From Agrococcus sp. Marseille-Q4369 (GTDB lineage Bacteria > Actinomycetota > Actinomycetes > Actinomycetales > Microbacteriaceae): a stretch of 64,000 nt of DNA. This document shows, one piece after another, positions 49,161 to 59,772 of this stretch; position 1 is the first letter of the stretch, and each line of letters opens with the position of its first letter. The position numbers and the translations under genes were made by a program. The notes under the pieces were generated by a model, which saw nothing but the letters and a program-made list of their open reading frames with translations, had not been told where the DNA came from and searched no databases. Location: assembly GCF_018308945.1 (NCBI RefSeq), contig NZ_CP070501.1, positions 1,364,001 to 1,428,000 of the forward strand, given 5' to 3'.

Positions 49161-50740
49161 GACCGTCCTCCTCGTTCGATGCCCGCGCGGAACGCCTCGT
49201 CGGGATCCGCGGTCCATGCCTCGCCGCGCGCCATCCCCGCGGCGGTGAGCGCCCCGCCGCCGACGACGAAGGCGACGGATGCCTCGATGTCGCGGGCGAG
49301 GAAGCGGTCGGGCCCGATGCCCGGCACGCTCCTGCGCAGCTGCGCGATCACGCGGCCGGTCCGGGGCCCGGGCGGGTCGCTGCGCAGCTCGATGCCGCGC
49401 GCGGCTGTCATGACCTCGATCGCGAGCACGCGGCCGAGCCCGTCGATCGCGCGGCGCAGCTTGCGCGCGGCGCCCCAGCCCATCGAGACGTGGTCCTCCT
49501 GCATCGCGCTCGAGGGGATCGAGTCGACCGAGGCGGGAGCGGCGAGCCGCTTGAGCTCGGAGACGATGCCCGCTTGCGTGTACTGCGCGATCATGAGGCC
49601 CGAGTCGACGCCCGGGTCGTCGGCGAGGAACGGCGGCAGCCCGTACGAGCGCGCCGGGTCGAGGAAGCGGTCGGAGCGGCGCTCGCTCATCGAGGCGACG
49701 TCGGCGATGGCGATCGCGAGGAAGTCGAGCACCGCCGCGATCGGCGCGCCGTGGAAGTTGCCGTTCGAGACGACTCGGCCGTCGGGCAGCACGACCGGGT
49801 TGTCGATCGCGCTGCCGAGCTCGATCTCGGCGACGCGCGCGGCGTGGGCGGCGGTGTCGCGCGCGGTGCCGTGCACCTGCGGCGCGCAGCGCAGCGAGTA
49901 GGCGTCCTGCACGCGCGTGTCCTCGGGCCCCTTGTGGCTCGCGACGATCGGGCTGCCCGCGAGCAGTGCCGCGATGTTCGCGGCGCTCGCGGCTTGCCCG
50001 GGGTGCGGGCGCAGCGCCATGAGCTCGGGCGCGAACGGCGCGTCGGTGCCGAGCAGCCCCTCGACGCTCATCGCCGCGGCGAGGTCGGCGGCGTCGAGCA
50101 GCTCGTCGAGGTCGGCGAGCGCGAGGCACAGCATGGCGAGCATGCCGTCGGTGCCGTTGACGAGCGCGAGCCCCTCCTTCTCGGCGAGCACGACGGGAGC
50201 GAGGCCGGCGCGCTCGAGCGCGGTCGACGCATCCATCACCTCGCCGCCCAGCTCGACGACGCCCTCCCCCATCGCCGCGAGCGCGACGTGCGAGAGCGGC
50301 GCGAGGTCGCCAGAGCAGCCGAGCGAGCCGTACTCGCCGACGATCGGGGTGATGCCGGCGTCCAGCATGCCCGCGTAGAGCTCGGCGGTCGCGCGGCGCA
50401 CGCCCGTGCGGCCGGTCGCGAGCGTCTGGAGCCGCAGCAGCATGAGCCCGCGCACGACCTCGCGCTCGACCGCCTCGCCGCTCGAGGCGGCGTGCGAGCG
50501 GATGAGCGACTGCTGCAGGCGCGTGCGGTCGCCGGGCGCGATCGCCGTGTTCGCGAGCGCCCCGAAGCCGGTCGAGATCCCGTAGTGGGGCCGGTCGTCG
50601 GCCGCGAGCGCGTCGATCACGTCGCGCGACGCGTCGATGCGCGCGAGCGCCGCAGCGCTCAGCTCCACGGGGACGTCGAAGCGCGCGACCTGCACGACCT
50701 CGCGCCGAGTGAGGGGATCGTCGCCGATGACCACTGCCAT
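49157..50740 (-). CDS. hutH: histidine ammonia-lyase
   Basis: 527 aa. Tyr53 in [13 protein letters not shown] and the MIO-forming tripeptide at 142-144 in [11 protein letters not shown] are present; the first residue of the tripeptide is Cys rather than the textbook Ala (ASG). [11 protein letters not shown] and [16 protein letters not shown] are further signature blocks. First gene of the hut operon, whose promoter lies beside that of the divergent IclR gene. Confidence 0.95.
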
Positions 50741-50794
50741 GGCCCTATCCCAGCGCGTGCGGTGCCGTGCCGCACCCGCTCGGCGCATACTGGT

Positions 50795-50810
50795 GTCTGA
50801 GATCTCAGAC
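50795..50810. promoter_or_regulatory. 16-bp palindrome, probable hut operator
   Basis: GTCTGAGATCTCAGAC is a perfect palindrome in the 91-bp gap between hutH and the IclR regulator. IclR proteins bind such dyads; placement suggests control of both divergent promoters. It also argues that the regulator starts downstream of GTG 50793. Confidence 0.7.
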
Positions 50811-50831
50811 TCGGATGCGGGAGGCGGCACG

Positions 50832-51593
50832 GTGGGAGCGCCCAGGATGCCAGCGGCGCGCAGCGCCCTGCGGGTGCTCGCGCTGCTCGCCGAGCAGCCC
50901 GGCCCCGTGCGGGCGGCGACGATCGCGCGCGAGCTGGACCTGCCGCGCTCGAGCGCGTACCAGCTGCTGCAGGTCATGCGCGACGAGGGCTTCCTCGTGC
51001 ACTACCCCGAGCTCGGCGCGTGGGGGCCGAGCGCACGCGTGCAGCAGCTCGGCTCCCGGGTCGCGGCCGCGACGCGGCTCGAGCGGCTCGCCCAGCCCAT
51101 CCTCGACCGGCTCGTCGCGGCCGCCGGCCTCCCGGCGACGAGCCATCTCGCTGTGCTCGCGGGCCGCGACGTCGCCTACGCGGGGCGCGGCGAGGGTCGG
51201 CGCTCGCCCGCGACGGTCTCGCAGGTCGGCGTGCGGCTCCCGGCCGTGCGCACCGCGACCGGCCGGGCGATGCTCGCGGCGCTCGGTCCCGACCAGGTGC
51301 GGGCGCTGCTGCCGCACGATCGCGACCTCGAGGGCGAGCGGCCGGCGACGCGCGCGGCGCTCACCGCGATGCTCGCAGGCGTCCGCCGGCGCGGCTTCGC
51401 GATCGAGGAGGGCGAGGTGGATGCGACGTACGGCTCGGTCGCGGCCGCCGCGCGGGACGCTGCGGGGCACCCGGCGGCAGCATTGGGGCTCACGTTCCGG
51501 CTCGCCGACGCCGAGTCGCACGACTGGGCGGCGCTCGGTGCGCGCTGCGCGGACGCCGCCGCCGAGCTCACGCGGAGGCTCGGCGGCGGCTGA
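50832..51593 (+). CDS. IclR-family regulator, probable hut repressor
   Basis: 253 aa from GTG 50832 (ATG 50847 is an alternative). Winged helix at about 12-70 (ALRVLALLAEQPGPVRAATI, SSAYQLLQVMRDEGFLVH), then the IclR effector domain (ILDRLVAAAGLPATSHLAVL, ATGRAMLAALGPDQVRALLP). Divergent from hutH with a palindrome between. Urocanate or another hut intermediate is the likely effector, by analogy. Confidence 0.88.
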   Translation: MGAPRMPAARSALRVLALLAEQPGPVRAATIARELDLPRSSAYQLLQVMRDEGFLVHYPELGAWGPSARVQQLGSRVAAATRLERLAQPILDRLVAAAGLPATSHLAVLAGRDVAYAGRGEGRRSPATVSQVGVRLPAVRTATGRAMLAALGPDQVRALLPHDRDLEGERPATRAALTAMLAGVRRRGFAIEEGEVDATYGSVAAAARDAAGHPAAALGLTFRLADAESHDWAALGARCADAAAELTRRLGGG

Positions 51594-51611
51594 GCCGAGG
51601 GCTCGACCCGG

Positions 51612-52151
51612 TCAGGCGAGGCGCGTCTCGATCGGCGTCGGGTTCGAGAGCAGGTCGTGCACGGGGCAGTGCGCGTCGACGACGCGCCGCAGCTCCTCGA
51701 AGCGCTCGCGCTCGTGCGGTCCGTCGATGTCGACCACGACGCGCACCCCCGCGAAGCCCGGGCGCACGTCGTCGGCCCCGAAGAGGCCGCGCACGTCGAG
51801 CTCGCCCTCCGCGCGCAGCTCCAGCCGATCGATCGTCAGGCCGAGGCGCTGGGCGTAGAGGCGGTAGACGACCGTCTGGCACGCGAGCAGGGCGCCGAGC
51901 GCCGCCTCGACGGGGCTCGCCCCGGCGTCGTCACCCGCGAGGCCGGCGGGCTCGTCGATGAGCCACGAGTGCCGTCCCGCGGTGATGCGCGTCGCGACGG
52001 CGCCCTCGGGGTCGCCCGAGACGGCGACGGCGAGGCGCGCGCTGCGAGGGTCGGCGGCGAGCCGGTCGCCCCAGGCACGCTCGGCGCGCTCGAGGCGAGC
52101 CGCGCGATCCGCGGCGGAGACGACGACGGGGGATGCGGTGGTGACGGGCAT
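51612..52151 (-). CDS. OsmC/Ohr-family peroxiredoxin-like protein
   Basis: 179 aa, GAAGGAG eight bases before the ATG. Two redox cysteines: Cys91 in LGALLACQTVVYRLYAQRLG and Cys162 in DAHCPVHDLLSNPTPI. Matches the OsmC branch that reduces organic hydroperoxides. Convergent with the IclR gene, 18 nt away; preceded by a tandem repeat. Confidence 0.92.
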   Translation of the reverse strand: MPVTTASPVVVSAADRAARLERAERAWGDRLAADPRSARLAVAVSGDPEGAVATRITAGRHSWLIDEPAGLAGDDAGASPVEAALGALLACQTVVYRLYAQRLGLTIDRLELRAEGELDVRGLFGADDVRPGFAGVRVVVDIDGPHERERFEELRRVVDAHCPVHDLLSNPTPIETRLA

Positions 52152-52210
52152 GCGGTGCTCCTTCGGTTCGGGATCCACACGCTCGCACGGACGCGGCGGG
52201 CCGAGCAGCC

Positions 52211-52356
52211 CGCCGCGTCACGCCGCGTCACATCGCGTCGCCGTGCGTCACAGGGCGTCGCCGTGCGTCACAGGGCGTCGCCGTGCGTCACAGGGCGTCG
52301 CCGTGCGTCACAGGGCGTCGCCGTGCGTCACCCCGCGTCGCCGTGCGTCACACCGG
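52211..52356. repeat. 20-bp tandem repeat array
   Basis: Unit CCGTGCGTCACAGGGCGTCG: four perfect copies at 52241-52320, flanked by degenerate units at 52221-52240 and 52321-52340 and partial units at both ends. Lies between the OsmC start region and the stop of the next gene, whose stop codon (52348-52350) is inside the last unit. Not CRISPR: no spacers. Confidence 0.95.
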
Positions 52357-52656
52357 TCGCTCGTCGGCGTCAGGACCCGGCGGCTCGGAGCCCTCGACCA
52401 CCGCGGCGGCCGCGTCGTCGGGCTCGAGCTCGGCGTTGGCCGTCGCGTCGTCGCGCTCGATGGCCGCGCGGGCGAGGTCCGAGAGCTCGTCGTACGAGCG
52501 TCCCGAGAGATCGCCCGAGACGCCCTCCGGCGCGTCGGCGTCGAGCGCGAGCTCGGGCGCCTCGTCGTCGTCGCGGGAGCGCTCCGGCTCCTCGATGTCC
52601 TCGATGCCGTCAATGGGCTCGCTGCCGTCGATGGGCTCGATGTCGTCGTGCTGCAC
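52348..52656 (-). CDS. acidic low-complexity protein
   Basis: 102 aa, GTG start with GGGGGAG upstream. Extremely acidic (IDGIEDIEEPERSRDDDEAP), no cysteine, no membrane segment, few hydrophobics; middle contains SGRSYDELSDLARAAIERDD, a possible helix. No family recognised. Eleven bases after the 189-aa gene and in the same operon. The stop lies within the tandem repeat. Confidence 0.7.
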   Translation of the reverse strand: MQHDDIEPIDGSEPIDGIEDIEEPERSRDDDEAPELALDADAPEGVSGDLSGRSYDELSDLARAAIERDDATANAELEPDDAAAAVVEGSEPPGPDADERPV

Positions 52657-52667
52657 GTCTCCCCCTC

Positions 52668-53237
52668 TCAGGGCTGCGCCCTGTCGATGTCGTCGAGCGC
52701 GCTCGCGTCGCCCGCCGGGTCGCCGACCGGGGCGGCGGGGTCGAGCGTGCCGGGGCCCTGCGGCGCCGCGGGCGCCGTGGGCGCGCCGGGTGCGGTCGGA
52801 TCGGGAGCGACGGAGTCGGGCTCCGTGACGCCCGCGTCGCCGGAGCCGACGGGCCCGCCCGGCACGTCAGGCGCGCCGGCGCCTGGCTGGAGCGACGAGC
52901 CGGACGAGCCGGAGGAGCCGACCGCCGCGCCGGGCTGCTCGGCCTCGAGCTCCTCGATGCGCGCTCGGTGCTCGTCGATGCGCTCGAGGCCCTCGTCGAC
53001 GGTGCGCTCGAAGCGCTCGCCGGTCGCATCGGCGACGAAGTCCGACTGCCCGTCGCGACCCGCGTTCGGATAGGGCAGGCCGGGCTCACCGCCCGCGGGC
53101 AGCTGGCGGTCGTCCTCCGGCGGGTGGTCGCCGCCGCGGCGGACGGGCACCGTGTCGAGCGGGTCGGTGCCGTCAGGGCGCTTGGGCTCGTCGTCGAGGG
53201 GCTGGTCGCCGCCGTCGCGGATGGGGCTGTCTGCCAT
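52668..53237 (-). CDS. Pro/Gly/Ala-rich hydrophilic protein
   Basis: 189 aa. N-terminal half polar with GERFERTVDEGLERIDEHRA, likely a short helix or coiled coil; C-terminal half is Ala/Pro/Gly/Ser low-complexity sequence (GSSGSSGSSLQPGAGAPD). GGAGGTGC lies just before the ATG. Unknown function. Its promoter region carries the dyad shared with the 117-aa gene upstream. Confidence 0.7.
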   Translation of the reverse strand: MADSPIRDGGDQPLDDEPKRPDGTDPLDTVPVRRGGDHPPEDDRQLPAGGEPGLPYPNAGRDGQSDFVADATGERFERTVDEGLERIDEHRARIEELEAEQPGAAVGSSGSSGSSLQPGAGAPDVPGGPVGSGDAGVTEPDSVAPDPTAPGAPTAPAAPQGPGTLDPAAPVGDPAGDASALDDIDRAQP

Positions 53238-53284
53238 GCTCGCACCTCCAGGTCACGGCCGGCACCGGTGCGCCGGCTCCGGTC

Positions 53285-53311
53285 CCAGCCAAGCACCGCC
53301 GGCTGGGAGCG
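53285..53311 (-). promoter_or_regulatory. shared dyad motif, copy A
   Basis: CCAGCCAA, 7 bases, CGGCTGGGAGCG (plus-strand reading). Identical arm sequences and spacing recur at 53717-53743. It lies 47 nt before the start of the 189-aa gene. Confidence 0.7.
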
Positions 53312-53318
53312 GCATCAG

Positions 53319-53672
53319 TCAGTCGCCGCGCACGTCGACGGCGCCGCCGTCGAAGGGGTCGCCGAAGCCGCTCGCCTCGACGTCTGCGTCGCCGGCCTCG
53401 CCCGTGCCCATCGCCTCGGGCTCGGTCGCGGGCGAGCGGGTGCCCTCGGGCCCGAAGCCGTCGCCGCCCTCCTCCGAGCCCGTGTGATCAGCGGCGGCCC
53501 AGGCCCCGCTCGTCGCCTCGGTATCGGCGCTCGGCACATTCGGGTCGGTGCTCGTCTCGTCCGAGCCGGCGCCATCGGCGCCGATGAGCTCGTTCGCGGG
53601 CGATCGCGTGCCCGGCATCTCGTCGTCGCGCTGCTCGCGCGCCTCGTCGGCGAGGTCCTCGAATCCAGCCAT
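53319..53672 (-). CDS. acidic Gly/Asp/Glu-rich protein
   Basis: 117 aa, AGGAGAG seven bases before the ATG. Begins MAGFEDLADEAREQRDDE, then disordered acidic sequence with a twice-occurring (G)TRSPA motif (residues about 21 and 79). No known family; composition matches the two downstream acidic proteins. Confidence 0.7.
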   Translation of the reverse strand: MAGFEDLADEAREQRDDEMPGTRSPANELIGADGAGSDETSTDPNVPSADTEATSGAWAAADHTGSEEGGDGFGPEGTRSPATEPEAMGTGEAGDADVEASGFGDPFDGGAVDVRGD

Positions 53673-53716
53673 GCTGCAGCTCTCCTCTCGCGCGGCCGCG
53701 ATCGCGGTCGCTGCGA

Positions 53717-53743
53717 CCAGCCAACCCGACACGGCTGGGAGCG
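53717..53743 (-). promoter_or_regulatory. shared dyad motif, copy B
   Basis: Same arms and 7-base spacer length as copy A, 44 nt before the 117-aa gene. The two arms also form an inverted repeat (CCAGCC/GGCTGG). Confidence 0.7.
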
Positions 53744-53771
53744 CGCTCCCCGCGCTCGGGGACGGCGGGGC

Positions 53772-54002
53772 TCAGGAGACGGCGAGCCACCAGATGCCCG
53801 CGACCGCTTGCGCGATCGCGATGACGATCGCGATCGCGACGAGGGTCACGTGCACGGTGAGGAACCTCGTCGGCCGCCCCGCCGAGTCGCGGGCGCGCTC
53901 ATCGCGCGCGACGCGCCGGAGGAAGGCGGGCCAGACGATGACGCTGAACGCGGCGCCGACGAGCAGCAGGATCGCGCCGAGCGTGCCGACCGCCTCAGGC
54001 AT
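53772..54002 (-). CDS. SCO4848-like small membrane protein
   Basis: 76 aa. Two membrane helices (LGAILLLVGAAFSVIVWPAFL and LVAIAIVIAIAQAVAGIWWL) flank a basic loop with GRPTRFLTVHV. Resembles the SCO4848 family of unknown function. Overlaps the DUF1801 gene by eight bases. Confidence 0.75.
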   Translation of the reverse strand: MPEAVGTLGAILLLVGAAFSVIVWPAFLRRVARDERARDSAGRPTRFLTVHVTLVAIAIVIAIAQAVAGIWWLAVS

Positions 54003-54420
54003 CGCGCGTCCCGTCGTCCTCGCGATGCCATGCGATGCGGAAGAGCCTGCGCAGCACGTCCTCGTCGATGCCGTCGAGGCGCTTGACGTACACGCACCCC
54101 GCGCCCTCGGTGTACTCGCCGAGCTCCGGCAGCAGCGCCTCGCCCTCCGGGCGGTCCTTGAGCCCGTAGAGCGTGAGCGCAGCCCTCCGCGGCGACAGCG
54201 CGACCTTGGGCCAGTCGCCGGTCGAGGAGCCGGAGGGGGAGACGTAGCGGAACGAGCCGAAGCCGATCATCGACGGCCCCCACATGACGGGCTCGGCGCC
54301 CGTCTCCTCGCGGATGAGCGCCACGAGCCGCTTCGCGTCCTCCGCGCGCCGCGCGGGCTGCGCGGCGTCCAGGAAGTCGGCGACGCTCGCGTCGGTCGGC
54401 TTCGTCTTCGCCTCTGCCAT
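53995..54420 (-). CDS. DUF1801 domain protein
   Basis: 141 aa. SVADFLDAAQPARRAEDAKR, EPVMWGPSMIGFGSFRY and the C-terminal LRRLFRIAWH match DUF1801/YdhG-like proteins, small alpha-beta proteins of unknown function. No partner evident. Confidence 0.85.
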   Translation of the reverse strand: MAEAKTKPTDASVADFLDAAQPARRAEDAKRLVALIREETGAEPVMWGPSMIGFGSFRYVSPSGSSTGDWPKVALSPRRAALTLYGLKDRPEGEALLPELGEYTEGAGCVYVKRLDGIDEDVLRRLFRIAWHREDDGTRDA

Positions 54421-54459
54421 GCCGACAGGCTAGTCGCCCCACGCGCGGGCGCGCGCTCC

Positions 54460-55034
54460 TCACAGCCCGGCAGCGAGCCGATCGCGCACGGCGGTCGCGA
54501 GCGACGCGGGCCACCAGGGCGCAGACCCGGCGACGCGCGCGGCGAGGTCGGCGATCGCCACCGCGGCGCCGAGGTCGGACCTGGCGAGGGCCGCCTCTAG
54601 CCGGGCGGCGATCGCCGGTTGCCCTGCCTCGGCGCGCCGCCACGGATCGTGCGGATCACGAGGGCCGAGCGCGCCGGCGTCCGCGCCGCGCGCGGGCAGC
54701 GCTCCCGCGAGCTCGAGGAGCGCGCCGGCGGCGTCGAGCAGGTGCCTGCGCGCCGCGAGCCGCTCGCCGCGCGCGCCACGGCCGCCGCCGACGAGGAGCG
54801 CTCGGTGCAACCGGGTCGCGGTGGTACGCGCGTCTCGGCGCGGTGGCTCGAGCGAGTGGCGCAGCCGCGACTCGAGGCCGCCGAGGCGACGAAGAAGTCG
54901 TGGTCGCTCCAGGCGTCGGGTGAGCGGGCGCCGTCGGCGGTGCTGCCGACGAGCGCGAGGGAGAGGACGCCGTCCGCCTGAGCGGCCCACCCGGTCAGCG
55001 CCTCCGAGGGCGCGGCGTCGTCGTTCGGCTGCAT
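54460..55034 (-). pseudogene. nucleotidyltransferase-domain protein, frameshifted
   Basis: The first frame (from ATG 55034) gives [20 protein letters not shown] then [10 protein letters not shown], a nucleotidyltransferase Gx6-Dx(D/H)D-type active site. Around 54880 homologous sequence continues in another frame through [21 protein letters not shown] to the stop at 54460. The middle strand region with the third acidic residue is missing, so the gene is both frameshifted and internally shortened (about 190 codons in place of about 250). Confidence 0.7.
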
Positions 55035-55100
55035 GCGTGCACGATGTCGATGCGCGGTGGTCTCCGCCGCAGACCCTCAGCAGCACGCTGCACGACGAGA

Positions 55101-55132
55101 ACGGGGGCCCCTGCGAATGCAGGAGCCCCCGT
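55101..55132. terminator. tuf terminator
   Basis: ACGGGGGCCCCTGC GAAT GCAGGAGCCCCCGT: 14-bp stem with one mismatch, 15 bases after the tuf stop. Confidence 0.85.
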
Positions 55133-55147
55133 CGAGCAGTCCGGAGA

Positions 55148-56341
<1,194 letters not shown>

Positions 56342-56411
56342 TATGTCCTCCTAGGACTGTTCTCATGAGTGCACCGCCGCTTCGCGGCAGAGCGTTCGGT
56401 GGTGTTGAACT

Positions 56412-56440
56412 ATCGTACTTGCGCCGCGGGCTCAGAGAAA
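56412..56440 (-). promoter_or_regulatory. predicted tuf promoter
   Basis: TTTCTC (56440-56435) and TACGAT (56417-56412), 17-bp spacing, minus strand; leader about 70 nt. The -35 is weak. Confidence 0.5.
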
Positions 56441-56459
56441 CCGCGGCAGGTCGGTGGGG

Positions 56460-56483
56460 CCGGGGCGGCGCTCGCCGCCCCGG
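56460..56483. terminator. GC hairpin after fusA
   Basis: CCGGGGCGGCG / CGCCGCCCCGG arms separated by two bases, five bases after the fusA stop, no T-run. Confidence 0.5.
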
Positions 56484-56487
56484 GCAC

Positions 56488-58602
56488 TCACTCTCCCTTG
56501 CTCTTCTGGACGATCTCGTCCGAGACGGCCTTCGGCACCTCGGCGTAGGTCGAGAACTCCATCGAGTAGACGGCACGGCCAGACGTCTTCGACCGCAGGT
56601 CGCCGACGTAGCCGAACATCTCCGACAGGGGCACGAGGGCCTTGACGACCTTCACGCCCTGGGCGTCGTCCATCGACTGGATCTGCCCGCGACGCGAGTT
56701 CAGGTCGCCGATGACGTCGCCCATGTACTCCTCGGGCGTGCGCACCTCGACGGCCATGATCGGCTCGAGGAGCACCGGCTGCGCCTTGCGCGCGGCCTCC
56801 TTGTACGCCATCGAGCCGGCGATCTTGAACGCCATCTCCGACGAGTCGACGTCGTGCGCGGCGCCGTCGAGCAGCGTCGCCTTCACGCCGACCGTCGGGA
56901 AGCCGGCGAGCACGCCGACCTGCATCGCGTCCTGCATGCCGGCGTCGACCGAGGGGATGTACTCGCGCGGCACGCGACCACCGGTGACCGCGTTGACGAA
57001 CTCGTACGTCTGCTCCGCGGTGATCTCGAGCGGCTCGAGCTTGATCTGCACCTTGGCGAACTGGCCGGAGCCACCCGTCTGCTTCTTGTGGGTGTAGTCG
57101 TACTTCTCGATCGTGCCCTTGATCGTCTCGCGGTAGGCCACCTGCGGCTTGCCGACGTTGGCCTCGACCTTGAACTCGCGCTTCATGCGGTCGACGAGGA
57201 TGTCGAGGTGCAGCTCGCCCATGCCCTTGATGACGGTCTGACCCGTCTCGGGGTTGTTCTCGGTGCGGAAGGTGGGGTCCTCCTCGGCGAGCTTCTGGAT
57301 GGCCGTGGAGAGCTTCTCCTGGTCGGCCTTCGTCTTCGGCTCGATCGCGACCTCGATCACGGGCGCGGGGAACGTCATCGACTCGAGCACGACCTGGTTC
57401 GACGGGTCGCTCAGCGTGTCGCCCGTCGTGGTGTCCTTGAGGCCGATCACCGCGTAGATGTGGCCCGCGGTCATCGAGTCGACCGGGTTCTCCTTGTTGG
57501 CGTGCATCTGGAAGATCTTCCCGATGCGCTCCTTCTTGCCCTTCGTGGAGTTCGCGACGGCGGCGCCCGAGTCGACGTGGCCCGAGTAGACGCGCACGTA
57601 GGTGAGGCGACCGAAGAACGGGTGCACGGCGACCTTGAACGCGAGCGCGGCGAACGGCTCGTCGCGGTCGGCGTGGCGCTCGATGACGATCTCCTCGTCG
57701 CGCACGTCGCGACCGGGGATGGCCGGCACGTCGACGGGCGAGGGCAGGTAGTCCACGACCGCGTCGAGCATCGGCTGCACGCCGCGGTTCTTGAACGCGG
57801 AACCGCACAGCACGGGGTAGAGCTCGGAGTTGATCGTCATCTTGCGGATGGCGGCCTTGATCTCGGCGACCGAGATCTCCTCACCCTCGAAGAACTTCTC
57901 CATGAGCGTGTCGTCGCTCTCGGCGATCGTCTCGATGAGTGCCGCGCGGTACTCCTCGGCCTTCTCCTTGAGGTCGGCCGGGATCTCCTCGATCGCGTAC
58001 TCGGCGCCCATCTTCACGTCGCCCTTGGCGTCGCCGCGCCAAGTCTTCGCGTTCATCTCGACCAGGTCGACGATGCCCTCGAAGGCGCTCTCCGAGCCGA
58101 TCGGCAGCTGGATGACGAGCGGATGCGCGCCGAGGCGGTTCACGATCGTGTCGACCGTGAAGTAGAAGTCGGCACCGAGCTTGTCCATCTTGTTGACGAA
58201 GCAGATGCGCGGCACGTCGTACTTGTCGGCCTGACGCCACACCGTCTCGGACTGGGGCTCGACGCCCTCCTTGCCGTCGAAGACGGCGACCGCGCCGTCG
58301 AGCACGCGGAGCGAGCGCTCGACCTCGACCGTGAAGTCGACGTGGCCGGGGGTGTCGATGATGTTGATCTGGTTCTTGTCCCAGAAGCAGGTCACGGCGG
58401 CAGACGTGATCGTGATGCCGCGCTCCTGCTCCTGCTCCATCCAGTCGGTGGTCGCGCCGCCGTCGTGCGTCTCGCCCATCTTGTGGTTGACGCCCGTGTA
58501 GAACAGGATGCGCTCGGTCGTGGTGGTCTTGCCGGCATCGATGTGGGCCATGATGCCGATGTTGCGGACCTTGTTCAGGTCGGTGAGCACGTCCTGTGCC
58601 AC
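56488..58602 (-). CDS. fusA: translation elongation factor G
   Basis: 704 aa, GTG start. G1 [15 protein letters not shown], switch [14 protein letters not shown]3 [10 protein letters not shown]4 NKMDKLG; domain [15 protein letters not shown]. Catalyses ribosomal translocation. Confidence 0.98.
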   Translation of the reverse strand: MAQDVLTDLNKVRNIGIMAHIDAGKTTTTERILFYTGVNHKMGETHDGGATTDWMEQEQERGITITSAAVTCFWDKNQINIIDTPGHVDFTVEVERSLRVLDGAVAVFDGKEGVEPQSETVWRQADKYDVPRICFVNKMDKLGADFYFTVDTIVNRLGAHPLVIQLPIGSESAFEGIVDLVEMNAKTWRGDAKGDVKMGAEYAIEEIPADLKEKAEEYRAALIETIAESDDTLMEKFFEGEEISVAEIKAAIRKMTINSELYPVLCGSAFKNRGVQPMLDAVVDYLPSPVDVPAIPGRDVRDEEIVIERHADRDEPFAALAFKVAVHPFFGRLTYVRVYSGHVDSGAAVANSTKGKKERIGKIFQMHANKENPVDSMTAGHIYAVIGLKDTTTGDTLSDPSNQVVLESMTFPAPVIEVAIEPKTKADQEKLSTAIQKLAEEDPTFRTENNPETGQTVIKGMGELHLDILVDRMKREFKVEANVGKPQVAYRETIKGTIEKYDYTHKKQTGGSGQFAKVQIKLEPLEITAEQTYEFVNAVTGGRVPREYIPSVDAGMQDAMQVGVLAGFPTVGVKATLLDGAAHDVDSSEMAFKIAGSMAYKEAARKAQPVLLEPIMAVEVRTPEEYMGDVIGDLNSRRGQIQSMDDAQGVKVVKALVPLSEMFGYVGDLRSKTSGRAVYSMEFSTYAEVPKAVSDEIVQKSKGE

Positions 58603-58651
58603 AGGGTTCCTCCGATGAGTGGATGGAGCGGGTTGGTCTGGTGAGCCGAGA

Positions 58652-58672
58652 GCGGGGCCGGTCGGGCCCCGC
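58652..58672. other. hairpin between rpsG and fusA
   Basis: GCGGGGCC / GGCCCCGC, 8-bp stem, 5-base loop, in the 85-nt gap. Probable processing or attenuation site. Confidence 0.45.
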
Positions 58673-58687
58673 CCTCAGCTCTGGCTG

Positions 58688-59158
58688 TCACCAGCGGTAG
58701 TGCGCGAAGGCCTTGTTCGACTCGGCCATCTTGTGCGTGTCCTCGCGACGCTTCACGGCGGCGCCGAGGCCGTTCGAGGCGTCGAGGATCTCGTTCATGA
58801 GGCGCTCGGTCATGGTCTTCTCGCGACGCGCCTTGGCGTACGAGACGAGCCAGCGCAGCGCGAGCGTGTTCGCGCGGTGCGGCTTGACCTCGACGGGCAC
58901 CTGGTAGGTCGAGCCACCGACGCGGCGCGACTTCACCTCGAGGGTGGGGCGGATGTTGTCGAGCGCCTTCTTGAGCACCGTCACGGCGTCCTGGCCCGAC
59001 TTGGTGCCGACACCGGCGAGCGCGCCGTAGACGATGCGCTCGGCGAGGCCCTTCTTGCCGTCGAGGAGGATCTTGTTGACGAGCTGCGAGACGATCGGTG
59101 CGCCGTAGACGGGGTCAGCAACGACCGGGCGCTTGGGAGCGGGACCCTTGCGAGGCAT
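58688..59158 (-). CDS. rpsG: 30S ribosomal protein S7
   Basis: 156 aa. [30 protein letters not shown] and [20 protein letters not shown] are conserved. Shares one base with the rpsL stop. Confidence 0.98.
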   Translation of the reverse strand: MPRKGPAPKRPVVADPVYGAPIVSQLVNKILLDGKKGLAERIVYGALAGVGTKSGQDAVTVLKKALDNIRPTLEVKSRRVGGSTYQVPVEVKPHRANTLALRWLVSYAKARREKTMTERLMNEILDASNGLGAAVKRREDTHKMAESNKAFAHYRW

Positions 59159-59532
59159 TACTTCTTCTCCATCTTCGCGCCGTAGCGGCTGCGAGCCTGC
59201 TTGCGGTTCTTCACGGCCTGGGTGTCGAGCGCGCCGCGCACGATCTTGTAGCGCACGCCGGGGAGGTCCTTCACTCGACCGCCGCGCACGAGCACCATCG
59301 AGTGCTCCTGGAGGTTGTGGCCCTCACCGGGGATGTAGGCGGTGACCTCGGTGCCGTTCGAGAGCTTCACGCGCGCGACCTTGCGGAGCGCCGAGTTCGG
59401 CTTCCTGGGGGTGGTGGTGTAGACGCGGGTGCAGACGCCGCGCTGCTGGGGGTTCGCCTTCAGCGCCGGCGCCTTGGTCTTCGAGACCTTCGGCGACCGA
59501 CCCTTGCGGACCAGCTGCTGGATGGTGGGCAC
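59158..59532 (-). CDS. rpsL: 30S ribosomal protein S12
   Basis: 124 aa, GTG start giving (M)[11 protein letters not shown]. Decoding-site loops [16 protein letters not shown] (Lys of KPNS, wild-type for streptomycin sensitivity) and [16 protein letters not shown] are present. First gene of the str operon. Confidence 0.98.
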   Translation of the reverse strand: MPTIQQLVRKGRSPKVSKTKAPALKANPQQRGVCTRVYTTTPRKPNSALRKVARVKLSNGTEVTAYIPGEGHNLQEHSMVLVRGGRVKDLPGVRYKIVRGALDTQAVKNRKQARSRYGAKMEKK

Positions 59533-59742
59533 GTTGCTTCTTCCTGCTGCACGGTGACAGCGATTTCGATGTGGTTCGTCGGCTCGGCCGACTCCATCGG
59601 TGATCCACCGCACGCGCTTCCGCGCGCTCTTCTCAAGTGGTGGATATGCCGTGGGGGCTCGCGGACCGGTGTCCGCTGCCCGAGTGCTGCCCGCCCGCTC
59701 CCCGCGCATGACGCAGGGCGCGCGTGTGCGCACACCCGATCA

Positions 59743-59772
59743 ATGTTAAGGGCACGACGCATGCACGGTCAA
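59743..59772 (-). promoter_or_regulatory. predicted str operon promoter
   Basis: TTGACC (59772-59767) and TAACAT (59748-59743) with 18-bp spacing, minus strand. Start near 59736 implies a leader of about 200 nt before rpsL. Confidence 0.8.

Noticed and set aside
52211-52356. Possible CRISPR array
   Set aside because: Units are directly adjacent 20-mers with no spacers and no cas genes nearby.
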